Source: an uncultured Bacteroidales bacterium (lineage in GTDB: Bacteria; Bacteroidota; Bacteroidia; Bacteroidales; JAFGXI01). Taken from it: a DNA stretch of 62,621 bases. The DNA lies in assembly GCA_947311115.1 (NCBI GenBank), contig CAMZKE010000007.1, forward strand, positions 1-62,621, given 5' to 3'. Of the stretch, positions 46,498 to 54,980 are shown one piece after another. A program made the translations under genes and the position numbers. Numbering within the stretch: position 1 is the first letter of the stretch; each line of letters opens with the position of its first letter. The notes below the pieces were generated by a model, which saw only the letters and a program-made list of their open reading frames with translations, did not search any database and had not been told where the DNA came from.

Positions 46498-46926
46498 TTA
46501 TTTTAGAAAATTAGTAATTTCTTTCTGAATTTTTTTCTGAATATTGGGATTGTCTTTTAAATTGGTAACAGCAATAATTTCTTTTAATACTTTAAGTTTT
46601 GTAATAAATTCATTAGTATTGATATTTAAACTATCAATTTTTAATAAATAATCAATATTAGGCAGATTTATTAGTTTTATACTATCTTCTGTTTTATTTG
46701 ATATTAAAGTAATGTTATGAGTGTCGTTAACTGATTGGTATTTTGAAAACAACAAATCATCATTAATTCCTTTTTTTGTCATCAAATAATCATCGGTTTT
46801 ACTTAAATTTATTTTTAATTCATTATTCAATATCCAGCTAAGTTTATAGTCGTTTAGTTGGCTAGTAATTCCGTAAAGCAGAACACTTTCGTTAGTTTCT
46901 GTTATTTTTATTTTTGTTTTAGGCAT
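46498..46926 (-). CDS. IPExxxVDY family protein
   Basis: Protein of 142 aa from a Bacteroidota-specific family of unknown function. The usual signature IPExxxVDY occurs here as INLPNIDYLLKI near residue 95, preceded by ITLISNKTEDSIKL; the N-terminal half contains 'YGITSQLNDYKLSWILNNEL', a pattern seen in the family. The signature has drifted (no IPE), so the assignment rests on overall pattern and length. It lies 3 bp upstream of the helicase gene and is probably co-transcribed. Confidence 0.6.
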   Translation of the reverse strand: MPKTKIKITETNESVLLYGITSQLNDYKLSWILNNELKINLSKTDDYLMTKKGINDDLLFSKYQSVNDTHNITLISNKTEDSIKLINLPNIDYLLKIDSLNINTNEFITKLKVLKEIIAVTNLKDNPNIQKKIQKEITNFLK

Positions 46927-47173
46927 TAAATATTTTTAGTAAAAATACAAAAAATATTTAATGCTTGATTTATTTATTATAAAATTTATAAAAAAAGGAG
47001 GTGAATGTATTTACTGTAAACTAGCGAAGTATCGTTATGGAATAATAATACTTTGGTTTGTCGCCTCGTTTCAGAAAAAGAAAAAAGCATGAATAATCAG
47101 GGTTAAACTTTAAATATATCAATAATTCGGCATTAATTTAGGTCAAATTTACAATAATACATACCTTTGAAAA
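46927..47173. other. Intergenic region with a 43-codon relic ORF and prmC promoter
   Basis: A 43-codon plus-strand ORF (46961-47092) contains GGECIYCKLAKYRYG and ends in a lysine run; the CxxC piece hints at a zinc-ribbon transposase relic. Its last 19 bases (47079-47097 overlap) are identical to bases 1-19 of the window. A perfect AGGAGGTGA at about 46998 is followed by ATG but only four codons. TACCTTTG at 47162-47169 is a -7 box four bases before the prmC ATG, implying a leaderless or very short-leader transcript. Confidence 0.35.
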
Positions 47174-48022
47174 ATGACTTTAACAGATATAAAAAATTAT
47201 ATAATTGATTATCTTTTTGATATTTACGATTATAATGAAGCGGAGAGTATAGCCTATATTATTCTTGAAGATGAGCTTAATTTGTCGAAAATTGACTTAA
47301 TAATAAATGCAAATAATATTGTTAACGAAAAATCTGTTGATAAAATTCAAGAAATACTTGTTCAATTAGAGCAAAATAAACCAATACAGTATATTTTAGG
47401 ATATGCATATTTTTACGATTTGAAATTTAAGCTTAACAAGCATACACTAATACCACGTCAGGAAACCGAGCTTTTAGTTCATCAAATTATTGAAAAAAAT
47501 AAAGCAATAAAAGATTTACATATTTTTGATATAGGGACAGGAACAGGTTGTATAGCAATAAGTTTAGCAAAAAATTTAATAGCAAATGTTACCGCTGTTG
47601 ATTTATCGGAAAAAGCCATTGAAACAGCAAAACAAAATGCCAAAATAAACAATGTGAAAGTAACATTTAATTTATTCGATATATTAAAAAACAAGAATGA
47701 AACTTGTGATAAAAAATACGATATAATTGTTAGTAATCCACCTTATGTTACAAATACAGAAAAGAAACAAATGCAAAATAATGTTTTAAATTTTGAGCCT
47801 CACTCTGCACTTTTTGTTGATGATAATAATCCGCTTGAATTTTACAAAGCAATTAGCATTTTTGCAAAAAACAACTTGAATATAAACGGTCAGTTATGGT
47901 TTGAAATAAATGAGCAGTTTGGGCAAGAAACAAAGTTGTTATTAGAGCAGAATGGGTTTAATAATGTAAAAATAATTAAAGATTTAAACGAAAAAGATAG
48001 AATTGTTTGTGGTAAAAAATAA
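47174..48022 (+). CDS. prmC: Peptide chain release factor N5-glutamine methyltransferase
   Basis: Enzyme of 282 aa that methylates the Gln of the GGQ motif in release factors RF1 and RF2. The N-terminal helical domain (1-90) includes 'QNKPIQYILGYAYFYDLKF' and the SAM-binding domain starts with TLIPRQETELLV, a motif specific to PrmC. Then come FDIGTGTGCIAISLAKN (motif I), TAVDLSEKAIETAKQNA and the catalytic IVSNPPYVTNTEK (NPPY). Length is normal. It lies 31 bp before mfd on the same strand. Confidence 0.94.
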   Translation: MTLTDIKNYIIDYLFDIYDYNEAESIAYIILEDELNLSKIDLIINANNIVNEKSVDKIQEILVQLEQNKPIQYILGYAYFYDLKFKLNKHTLIPRQETELLVHQIIEKNKAIKDLHIFDIGTGTGCIAISLAKNLIANVTAVDLSEKAIETAKQNAKINNVKVTFNLFDILKNKNETCDKKYDIIVSNPPYVTNTEKKQMQNNVLNFEPHSALFVDDNNPLEFYKAISIFAKNNLNINGQLWFEINEQFGQETKLLLEQNGFNNVKIIKDLNEKDRIVCGKK

Positions 48023-48035
48023 AAATTTAACTTTG
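48007..48035 (+). promoter_or_regulatory. Promoter of mfd overlapping the end of prmC
   Basis: TTG (48007-48009) and TAACTTTG (48028-48035) are separated by 18 nt, matching the Bacteroidota consensus. The -33 box lies within the last codons of prmC. The mfd ATG is 18 bp downstream. Confidence 0.5.
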
Positions 48036-48053
48036 CACAGTAAACAAGTTTAA

Positions 48054-51000
48054 ATGATATTAAAAGAGTATAAAAATCATAAGTTATTTCCTGAAATTCT
48101 AGAAAATTTACGGCAAAAAGAACAATCAAAATCCTTTTTTAAAGGTTTATTAGGTTCTTCAGCAAGTTTGTTAATAGCCAATTTATGTGAAGAAATTAAT
48201 TCAAATAAACTAATAATTATTGATGGACACGAAGCAGCAGCATATTTTTATAACGATTTATCAACTGTAATATCTTCAGAAAAACTTTTGTTTTTACCTT
48301 CGTCTTATAAGCGAATGGTAAAGGAAGACCAAAAGGACACATCGGCTATGTTAATGCGAACCGATGCACTCAGTAAAATTGCAAACGGACGTAAAAATTA
48401 TACCATTGTTACTTACGCCGAGGCTTTAAGCGAAAAAGTTGTGTCAAAATCAACCTTAGAAACAAATACTTTGCCTCTAAAAGTAGGTTTGCAAATAGAT
48501 ATTGAGTTTATTGTAGAAACTCTTTACGAGTATAATTTTGAAAAAGTAGATTTTGTTTTCGAGCCGGGTCAGTTTGCCGTACGTGGCGGAATTGTCGATA
48601 TTTTTTCTTTTTCTAGTGAATTTCCTATTAGACTGGATTTTTTTGGCGATGAAATAGATAGTATTAAAACTTTCGATATCGAAAATCAGTTATCATTAAA
48701 AAAACTTACATCAATAGCTATTATTCCTGATTTACAAACAGATGTGTCAAACGAAAAGCATATACCGTTTTATGATTTTATAAAAGACAATACTTTAATT
48801 TTTGCTTACGATATTGAATATTTAAAAGGGGCAAACGAAAAATTATATAACGAAACAGAGAAAAATTTTAATATAGAGGAAACAACCATAAATCCTGAAA
48901 AATATTTATTAAATAACGCCGAATTTTTAAATGTTTTTGAGAAGTTTACAAGTGTAGAATTTGGTTCACGAAATTATTTTAAAACAAAAATTATATTTGA
49001 ATTTAATACAAGTTTACAACCTAATTTTAATAAAAACTTTGAACTATTATATGAGAACTTCCTAGAAAATACAAATAATTTATATAGAAATATAGTATTT
49101 TCGGAAAATAGCAGACAAATAGAACGATTACGTTCAATTTTCGACGAAAAGCAAGCTATTGTAGAGTTCGAGCTTTTAGAAATAGGTTTACATAATGGTT
49201 TTGTTGATAATGACTTACGAATTGCATTTTATACCGATCATCAAATATTTGAACGTTATCATAAATATAAACTTAAAACAAAATTTTCACGTAAAGCATC
49301 GTTTTCATTATCAGAATTAAATAGTTTACAAAAAGGAGATTATGTTGTTCATCAAGACCATGGAATTGGTATTTTTGGTGGGTTAATGACCCTACAAAAC
49401 AACGGGAAACCTCAAGAAGTTATAAAACTAATTTATAAAAACAGCGATGAGCTTTTTGTTAGTATTCATTCGCTTCACCGTATATCTAAATATAAAAGTA
49501 AAGAAGGCTCAGAACCAAAAATATATCAACTAGGAAGTGGGGCTTGGGATAAACTTAAAAAGAAAACTAAAAGTAAGGTTAAAGATATTGCAAAAGAGTT
49601 AATTGAACTATATGCAAAACGTAGGCATCAAAAAGGATATACATTTTCGCCAGATACATTTATGCAAGATGAGCTAGAAGCATCGTTCTTTTTTGAGGAT
49701 ACACCAGACCAAGAAAAAGCCACTAAAGCATTTAAAGAAGATATGGAAAGCGACACTCCAATGGATAGGCTTGTGTGTGGCGATGTTGGCTTTGGTAAAA
49801 CCGAAATTGCAATTCGTGCTGCATTTAAAGCTGTTGCCGATAGCAAACAGGTTGCAATTTTAGTGCCAACAACAATTTTGGCTTTCCAGCATTATAATAC
49901 TTTTAAAGATAGATTGCGTGATTTTCCTGTAAATATAAATTACCTCAGCAGGTTACGTACAGCAAAACAGCAAACCCAAATTAAAAAAGATTTAGCCGAT
50001 GGTAAAATTGATATAATAATTGGAACTCATAAAATTGTTGGAAAAGATATTCGTTTTAAAGACCTTGGTTTACTTATAATTGATGAGGAGCAAAAATTTG
50101 GTGTTGCTGTAAAAGAAAAACTTAGAAATTTTAAACTAAATGTTGATACTCTCACTCTTACAGCTACGCCAATACCTCGAACCCTTCAATTTTCAATGAT
50201 GGGAGCTCGCGATTTATCGGTAATAAACACTGCACCAACAAACCGTTATCCAATACAAACCGAAGTGCATACTTTTAACGAAGATATAATAAGAGAAGCT
50301 ATAAATTATGAGATAGATAGAGGAGGTCAGGTGTTCTTTATACACAATAGAGTACAAAATATTTATGAAGTTGAGGCAATGATAAAACGAATTTGCCCGG
50401 GAGTAAAAACCGTTGTTGCTCATGGGCAGATGGAAGGTCCGAAACTTGAAAAACTTATGCTTGATTTTATTGATGGCGATTTTGGGGTGCTTATTGCCAC
50501 AACAATTATTGAAAGTGGGCTTGATATTCCTAATGCAAATACTATAATTATAAATAATGCTCAAAATTTTGGTTTGAGTACTCTGCATCAATTGCGTGGT
50601 AGGGTTGGGCGTACTAACAAAAAGGCATTTGCTTACTTTTTAGCACCGCCACCTATATCGCTTTCGGGTGAGGCTCGTAGGCGATTAAAAGCAATTCAAG
50701 ATTTCTCTGAACTTGGCTCAGGTTTTAATATTGCACTGCAAGATTTAGATATTCGTGGAGCCGGAAATTTGCTTGGAGGCGAACAATCCGGTTTTATTGC
50801 CGATATTGGTTTCGATACATATCATAAAATATTAAATGAAGCAATTCAAGAAATAAAAGAGCAAGAATATAAAGAACTTTTAAGCTCTGATAACGATGAT
50901 GATGGAAAGCAAATTGATGAAAATTTCAAATTTGTAACAAATTGTCAAATCGATACTGATTTAGAAATATTATTTCCTCACGAATATATTGAAAGTATTT

Positions 51001-51386
51001 CGGAACGAATTAAACTTTATCGAGAGTTAGATAATTTACAAAACGAAGACGAAATATCAGCTTTTGAGAAACTACTTATTGATCGTTTTGGCGAAATACC
51101 GAAGCAAACTGTTGAACTTATAGATGTTGTACGTTTGCGTTGGAAAGCTATGAGTATTGCAATTGAAAAAATAATTATTAAAAACGGTAAAATGATTTGC
51201 TATTTTGTTTCCGACCAAGAGTCACCATTTTATCAATCACAAAAGTTTGTTAATATTATTAATCAAATGCACTTACTTCAAAAAGTAGCATCAATGAAAG
51301 AGAAAAATGGAAAAAATATTCTTGCTTTCGATAATGTTAAAAATATTTCTAAAGCTAATGATTTGTTGAGTAAATTGATTTGTTAA
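48054..51386 (+). CDS. mfd: Transcription-repair coupling factor Mfd
   Basis: Protein of 1110 aa that removes RNA polymerase stalled at DNA lesions and recruits UvrA. Domains: UvrB-like N-terminal modules (1-340; 'FVFEPGQFAVRGGIVDIFSF'), the RNA-polymerase interacting CarD-like domain (about 420-490; KGDYVVHQDHGIGIFGGL), the RecG-like translocase (about 560-900) with GDVGFGKTEIAIRAAFKAV, VGTHKIVGKD-like segments, LLIIDEEQKFGV and TATPIPRTLQFSMMGARDL, and the C-terminal TRCF domain (about 960-1100). 'LHQLRGRVGRTNKKAFAYF' is helicase motif VI. Full-length, no breaks. Confidence 0.97.
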   Translation: MILKEYKNHKLFPEILENLRQKEQSKSFFKGLLGSSASLLIANLCEEINSNKLIIIDGHEAAAYFYNDLSTVISSEKLLFLPSSYKRMVKEDQKDTSAMLMRTDALSKIANGRKNYTIVTYAEALSEKVVSKSTLETNTLPLKVGLQIDIEFIVETLYEYNFEKVDFVFEPGQFAVRGGIVDIFSFSSEFPIRLDFFGDEIDSIKTFDIENQLSLKKLTSIAIIPDLQTDVSNEKHIPFYDFIKDNTLIFAYDIEYLKGANEKLYNETEKNFNIEETTINPEKYLLNNAEFLNVFEKFTSVEFGSRNYFKTKIIFEFNTSLQPNFNKNFELLYENFLENTNNLYRNIVFSENSRQIERLRSIFDEKQAIVEFELLEIGLHNGFVDNDLRIAFYTDHQIFERYHKYKLKTKFSRKASFSLSELNSLQKGDYVVHQDHGIGIFGGLMTLQNNGKPQEVIKLIYKNSDELFVSIHSLHRISKYKSKEGSEPKIYQLGSGAWDKLKKKTKSKVKDIAKELIELYAKRRHQKGYTFSPDTFMQDELEASFFFEDTPDQEKATKAFKEDMESDTPMDRLVCGDVGFGKTEIAIRAAFKAVADSKQVAILVPTTILAFQHYNTFKDRLRDFPVNINYLSRLRTAKQQTQIKKDLADGKIDIIIGTHKIVGKDIRFKDLGLLIIDEEQKFGVAVKEKLRNFKLNVDTLTLTATPIPRTLQFSMMGARDLSVINTAPTNRYPIQTEVHTFNEDIIREAINYEIDRGGQVFFIHNRVQNIYEVEAMIKRICPGVKTVVAHGQMEGPKLEKLMLDFIDGDFGVLIATTIIESGLDIPNANTIIINNAQNFGLSTLHQLRGRVGRTNKKAFAYFLAPPPISLSGEARRRLKAIQDFSELGSGFNIALQDLDIRGAGNLLGGEQSGFIADIGFDTYHKILNEAIQEIKEQEYKELLSSDNDDDGKQIDENFKFVTNCQIDTDLEILFPHEYIESISERIKLYRELDNLQNEDEISAFEKLLIDRFGEIPKQTVELIDVVRLRWKAMSIAIEKIIIKNGKMICYFVSDQESPFYQSQKFVNIINQMHLLQKVASMKEKNGKNILAFDNVKNISKANDLLSKLIC

Positions 51387-51494
51387 CCTGAGATTTTTTT
51401 AATATGTTTTAAATAATAGTAATTTATTGTATTTTGAATCAATTAAGCAACATTTTTATTTATATAACGTAAATTTTACACAAATAATAAAAAC

Positions 51495-52085
51495 ATGAAA
51501 TTACTAAGCTTAGTATTAATATTTATTGTTTTTTCAATAAATGCGCAAGATTTTGATATTTACCCGAAAAATCAAGATGATTATGTTAAAATGCCTTATG
51601 TTCATGAGAGTATGAGGTTAAACGAATTTCAATTACTATCGAGAAATGCAAGAATGATGGATATGGCTTATGCTGTAATAGTACCTGGTTATATGCATTT
51701 TAAGGCAAAAGAAAAACGTACAGGTTATATTCTACTTGGTTTTAGAATAGCCGGTTATATTGGCTTAGGTTCAGTTTATTATAGTTCTAGAATAGACGAT
51801 AATAATGTTTTTAATACTACAACAGGAATAGGTGAAACCGATACTCAAACAATAAAAATAACTAACGATTGGGACGTAAAAACAAGCGATTTGGTTTTGG
51901 TTTCTTCATTAGCCGTTATTATATCAACTTATCTTTATGATTGGATTCATGGAAAAGCAACGCTTGAAAAAAAACAAGAATATATACGCTATAAATATAG
52001 TGTAAAGCTTAAATTAGAAAAAAATAATATAAGTTTTACGAATACAAATTATTCGCCAAGTTTAGGCGTAAGCTTACAATTTTAA
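51495..52085 (+). CDS. Exported protein of unknown function with central membrane helices
   Basis: Protein of 196 aa with a signal peptide ending FSINAQD. The centre holds two hydrophobic stretches, GYILLGFRIAGYIGLGSVYY and 'LVLVSSLAVIISTYLYDWIHG', separated by a Thr/Asp-rich loop. The C-terminal part has alternating strands and ends SLGVSLQF, like an outer-membrane protein. 'PGYMHFKAKEKRTGYILLG' recalls DUF5683-type proteins, which have a PG-x-GH-x-Y motif, but the match is weak. Not otherwise recognised. Four bases separate it from the next gene, so the pair is an operon. Confidence 0.65.
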   Translation: MKLLSLVLIFIVFSINAQDFDIYPKNQDDYVKMPYVHESMRLNEFQLLSRNARMMDMAYAVIVPGYMHFKAKEKRTGYILLGFRIAGYIGLGSVYYSSRIDDNNVFNTTTGIGETDTQTIKITNDWDVKTSDLVLVSSLAVIISTYLYDWIHGKATLEKKQEYIRYKYSVKLKLEKNNISFTNTNYSPSLGVSLQF

Positions 52086-52089
52086 TAAC

Positions 52090-52902
52090 ATGAAAAATTT
52101 ATATATAATAATATTAGTATTTATCTCAATACGCTTATTTAGCCAGTTTTCTGTATCAACAGAGTTAAAGTATTTAATGATAATAAATAAGCAAGCCGAT
52201 GTAGAGTTAGTTTATGATAATATATTAAATGCAGAATTAGCATCTGATAGTTTAATTATTTTGGGTAATAATACCGAGCTCTCAGCTCAATTTTTTAATG
52301 AATTAGCTACAAGCTATTTTATAACAAAAAAATATAGTTTATCGCTTTTTTCATTATTACGACAGAGATGTTTATTTCCTAATAAAAAAATTGAACAACA
52401 ACAAAAGGATTTTCTTTTAGAAACTGCTTATCGATGCAATTTAAGCGATTCAGTTTCTCAATTATTGGTAAATAAAAGTAGTTTCAACAATAAAAAAGCA
52501 AACTATAGCAGTAAGCTTATTTTACTTTTAGAGCTAAGTACTAAAATTCATAAAAAAGAGCTTAATAATTATATTTACCGTATTGGATTAACTTTAAGGC
52601 AACAACAACAAGATATACCTATTTGGTATCAGCACTGGGAATTTTTAACTTTAGTAAATTTAAAAGAAAAGAAAAAAGCTCAGGCATTAAAATATGGAAC
52701 AAATAGTAAACCAATATATTCTCAAATAACAAATAATAAATTAAAATACAAAGTTTACCGCAAAACAATAAAACACTACATAAAAACAAATTCATTTAGG
52801 CAAGCTCATAAAATTTTAGATGAATATAACACGTGCAAATTACCTGTATTTTTAAAGTTTGATTCGTTTGTTAAAGGTTTAAGAATTTGGGTAAGAATAT
52901 AG
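52090..52902 (+). CDS. Exported helical protein of unknown function (TPR-like)
   Basis: Protein of 270 aa with a signal peptide ending IRLFSQ. The rest is helical with TPR-like periodicity (AQFFNELATSYFITKKYSLSL; 'RQAHKILDEY') and many Lys/Asn/Gln residues. It ends in a basic segment GLRIWVRI, possibly amphipathic. No family was recognised. It is co-transcribed with the exported gene just upstream; the two probably act together at the envelope. Confidence 0.6.
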   Translation: MKNLYIIILVFISIRLFSQFSVSTELKYLMIINKQADVELVYDNILNAELASDSLIILGNNTELSAQFFNELATSYFITKKYSLSLFSLLRQRCLFPNKKIEQQQKDFLLETAYRCNLSDSVSQLLVNKSSFNNKKANYSSKLILLLELSTKIHKKELNNYIYRIGLTLRQQQQDIPIWYQHWEFLTLVNLKEKKKAQALKYGTNSKPIYSQITNNKLKYKVYRKTIKHYIKTNSFRQAHKILDEYNTCKLPVFLKFDSFVKGLRIWVRI

Positions 52903-52978
52903 TTTTTAAATACAAATATCAAAAAAGGGACTTCTGCTAAATAAAACTAAGCATATCATTAATCAAGATTGTAAAAAT

Positions 52979-53054
52979 ATACATGCTTGTATTAGTAAAA
53001 TAAATTAGAATATTTAGTCTTTGCGAAAATCAATAAATTTGCTGATTTGTTAAG
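52979..53054. repeat. Downstream copy (A) of a promoter-bearing direct repeat
   Basis: This 76-bp stretch matches 54038-54114 at roughly three of four positions by eye. Conserved blocks are ATACATGCTTGTATTAGT at the left and TTTGCGAAAAT, then AATAAATTTGCTGATTTG at the right. It lies beyond the 3' end of the T9SS gene, with no gene reading from it. Confidence 0.7.
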
Positions 53055-53075
53055 TTTTAATGAAAAGGAAAATAA

Positions 53076-53104
53076 AAAAGGTTGCTTTTGAAAAACAACC
53101 TTTT
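53076..53104 (-). terminator. Terminator of the minus-strand T9SS gene
   Basis: AAAAGGTTG and CAACCTTTT pair around an A/T-rich loop, and on the minus strand the hairpin is followed by TTTTTT. A near-identical hairpin follows the next T9SS gene (55106-55134). Confidence 0.75.
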
Positions 53105-53128
53105 AAAACCTACTATTTATAAGAAATA

Positions 53129-54001
53129 TTATTTTTTAACAAACTTTTGTATTGATGCTCCAACTTTAACAAAATATATTCCTGTTTGAAATTTCTCTAA
53201 ACTAATTGTTAAATCGTTTTCGTTAGAAACAGAATTGTAAATTGTTTTGCCTGTAATATCTAACACCTGAACATTCTCATTGCTTACATTTTTAATTGTA
53301 ATATGTTCGGTTGCGGGGTTAGGGAAAACTGTATAATTATTTTCAGATATGTTTGTAATATTTGTAATACCATGTGCCCAATTATAATAATCGGTACTAT
53401 CGGTTGAATTTATTCCCCAGCTAACATTAAACGAACCCAAATCGTAATCAGATTGTAAATCGCCTTCAGGAACACCGTCGTAATCGTTGTCAATGTTTGC
53501 GCCATTATAAAACGCATAATAAACATACGAACCTGTAGTAAAGAAGTTGCTATTACGAGTTACAGGGAATGTTCTGTCGCCTACACCTTTCCATCTCCAA
53601 TCAGAATCGGTAAATGTACCGGCAACATAATTTGTTGGGGTTGGGTCGGTTGTAGCAAGTTCGATAGTTGAAACCCTACAGTATTGTGTAGCAGCCGCTT
53701 GACCATTAAAAGAAATGCTAATTTTAGTTACATAAGGTGGTACAAATATTTTAAAAAGTGCAGCTTCTGTACTTCCTATATATATTGTGTTTGCACTAGT
53801 AACAGGAACATAAGTTATTAAATATTGCTGAGAATAATCGTTCCAAATCATTGCTGCAGGCGATAACACAGAACCATCAGAGCCATCTTGAGGCCCTTCG
53901 GGGTAATTAAATGTTTGATTAAATGTAAAACTTGGGATTTCTTGTGCGTTTACAAAAATAAAAGACGCAATTAATAAAAATGTAAAAATTTTTGTTTTCA
54001 T
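53129..54001 (-). CDS. T9SS type A cargo protein
   Basis: Secreted protein of 290 aa with a signal peptide ending FVNAQE. The middle is beta-rich with many Thr/Ser/Tyr residues (VTKISISFNGQAAATQYCRV; 'NWAHGITNITNISENNYTV') and has no recognised catalytic motif. The last 75 residues form a T9SS type A tail (TVFPNPATEHITIKNV ... GIYFVKVGASIQKFVKK). It faces the CAT-like gene across a 163-bp region with divergent promoters. The protein is bounded by the two copies of a direct repeat (52979-53054, 54038-54114), suggesting local duplication. Confidence 0.82.
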   Translation of the reverse strand: MKTKIFTFLLIASFIFVNAQEIPSFTFNQTFNYPEGPQDGSDGSVLSPAAMIWNDYSQQYLITYVPVTSANTIYIGSTEAALFKIFVPPYVTKISISFNGQAAATQYCRVSTIELATTDPTPTNYVAGTFTDSDWRWKGVGDRTFPVTRNSNFFTTGSYVYYAFYNGANIDNDYDGVPEGDLQSDYDLGSFNVSWGINSTDSTDYYNWAHGITNITNISENNYTVFPNPATEHITIKNVSNENVQVLDITGKTIYNSVSNENDLTISLEKFQTGIYFVKVGASIQKFVKK

Positions 54002-54031
54002 AGTGATTTATTTTTAATTAATAATTCATTA

Positions 54032-54062
54032 CAAACATACATGCTTGTATTAGTCATATCAA
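54032..54062 (-). promoter_or_regulatory. Promoter of the T9SS gene (minus strand)
   Basis: On the minus strand, TTG (54060-54062) is followed by 20 nt and TATGTTTG (54032-54039). This is a full match to the -33/-7 consensus, 30 bp before the ATG at 54001. It lies at the left edge of repeat copy B. Confidence 0.6.
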
Positions 54063-54114
54063 GCAGATTATTGGGCTTTTGCGAAAATGAATAAATTTGC
54101 TGATTTGATTAAAT
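54038..54114. repeat. Upstream copy (B) of a promoter-bearing direct repeat
   Basis: Second copy of the repeat described at 52979-53054, in the same orientation. In this copy both flanking genes have promoters that use its sequence: a minus-strand -33/-7 pair at its left end and the -33 TTG of the plus-strand promoter at its right end. Confidence 0.7.
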
Positions 54115-54128
54115 CTATTGTATCTTTA
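54097..54128 (+). promoter_or_regulatory. Promoter of the CAT-like gene
   Basis: TTG (54097-54099), 21 nt, then TATCTTTA (54121-54128), one base off the TAnnTTTG box. The ATG at 54165 is 36 bp downstream. Confidence 0.45.
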
Positions 54129-54164
54129 CAAAATACACAATAAATTACCTTAATTAATATTAAA

Positions 54165-54794
54165 ATGAGTTTTAAAAAAATTGATTTAAAAAATTGGAAT
54201 AGAAAAGATATATTTGAGTTTTATAAAAATTATGAGCAGCCGTTTTTTAATGTTACTGCTAATATTGATGTTACAAATCTATATAAATATTGTAAAGAAA
54301 ATAACCATTCATTTTTTATTTACTGTTTATATATCTCAACTAAAGTTGCGAACAGCATAAACGAATTTAAAATAAGAATAGAAAATGGAGAGCCTGTTAT
54401 TTTTGATAAAATTAATACAGGTTCAACAATATTGAAAGATGATAATACTTTCTTTTTTGTGTATTTAGAGTATTTTAACGATTTTATAGAGTTTCATAAT
54501 AAAAGTATGAAGCAAATTGAAATTACGAAAAAAGAAAGTGTTATTAAAGGAGGTGCCGGAAGTCAAGGGGTAATATATCATTCTACTGTACCATGGATTA
54601 GTTTTACATCGGTACAACATGCTCAAGATTCTAAAAAAGGGCGTACTGTACCAAAAATTGTATTTGGTAAATATTTTAATGATGGTAATAAATTATTAAT
54701 GCCTTTATCTGTAGAGGTGCATCATGCTCTTGCTGATGGTTATCACGTTGGATTATTTTATAAAAAATATCAGGAGGAAATTGACAAATTGTAA
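54165..54794 (+). CDS. Chloramphenicol acetyltransferase-family protein (CAT-like O-acetyltransferase)
   Basis: Protein of 209 aa, the usual CAT length. Near the N-terminus WNRKDIFEFYKNYEQPFFNV matches CAT start motifs; the catalytic His is at about residue 187 in EVHHALADGYHVG (family HHxxxDG); PWISFTSVQHA and FGKYFNDGNKLLMPLSVEVH are also conserved. Enzymes of this fold transfer acetyl from acetyl-CoA to hydroxyls, chloramphenicol being the best-known acceptor. Resistance is possible but cannot be read from sequence: many Bacteroidota carry CAT-like proteins with other acceptors. No mobile-element genes flank it. It has its own promoter. Confidence 0.85.
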   Translation: MSFKKIDLKNWNRKDIFEFYKNYEQPFFNVTANIDVTNLYKYCKENNHSFFIYCLYISTKVANSINEFKIRIENGEPVIFDKINTGSTILKDDNTFFFVYLEYFNDFIEFHNKSMKQIEITKKESVIKGGAGSQGVIYHSTVPWISFTSVQHAQDSKKGRTVPKIVFGKYFNDGNKLLMPLSVEVHHALADGYHVGLFYKKYQEEIDKL

Positions 54795-54980
54795 AGTTAA
54801 AAAGTATGTTTGCCTGATAGGTATTAACCCGACGGGGATATACCGTTATAATTTATTACGATAAATTTTCGTAATTTAAATATCATAAAAATCATATAAA
54901 ATCTGCGTCTCTTTATAGATTGAAGTATCAACCCAAACATATAACCATTAACTAAATAAGCGTATTAATTAAATTGGTAA

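Noticed and set aside
46990..47015. Perfect Shine-Dalgarno AGGAGGTGA followed by ATG
   Set aside because: The reading frame after this ATG has only four codons before a stop, and Bacteroidota rarely use strong SD sites; it is likely chance within relic DNA.
54165..54794. Acquired chloramphenicol-resistance gene on a mobile element
   Set aside because: The enzyme fold and active site fit, but base composition matches the neighbours and no IS, integron or integrase is nearby.
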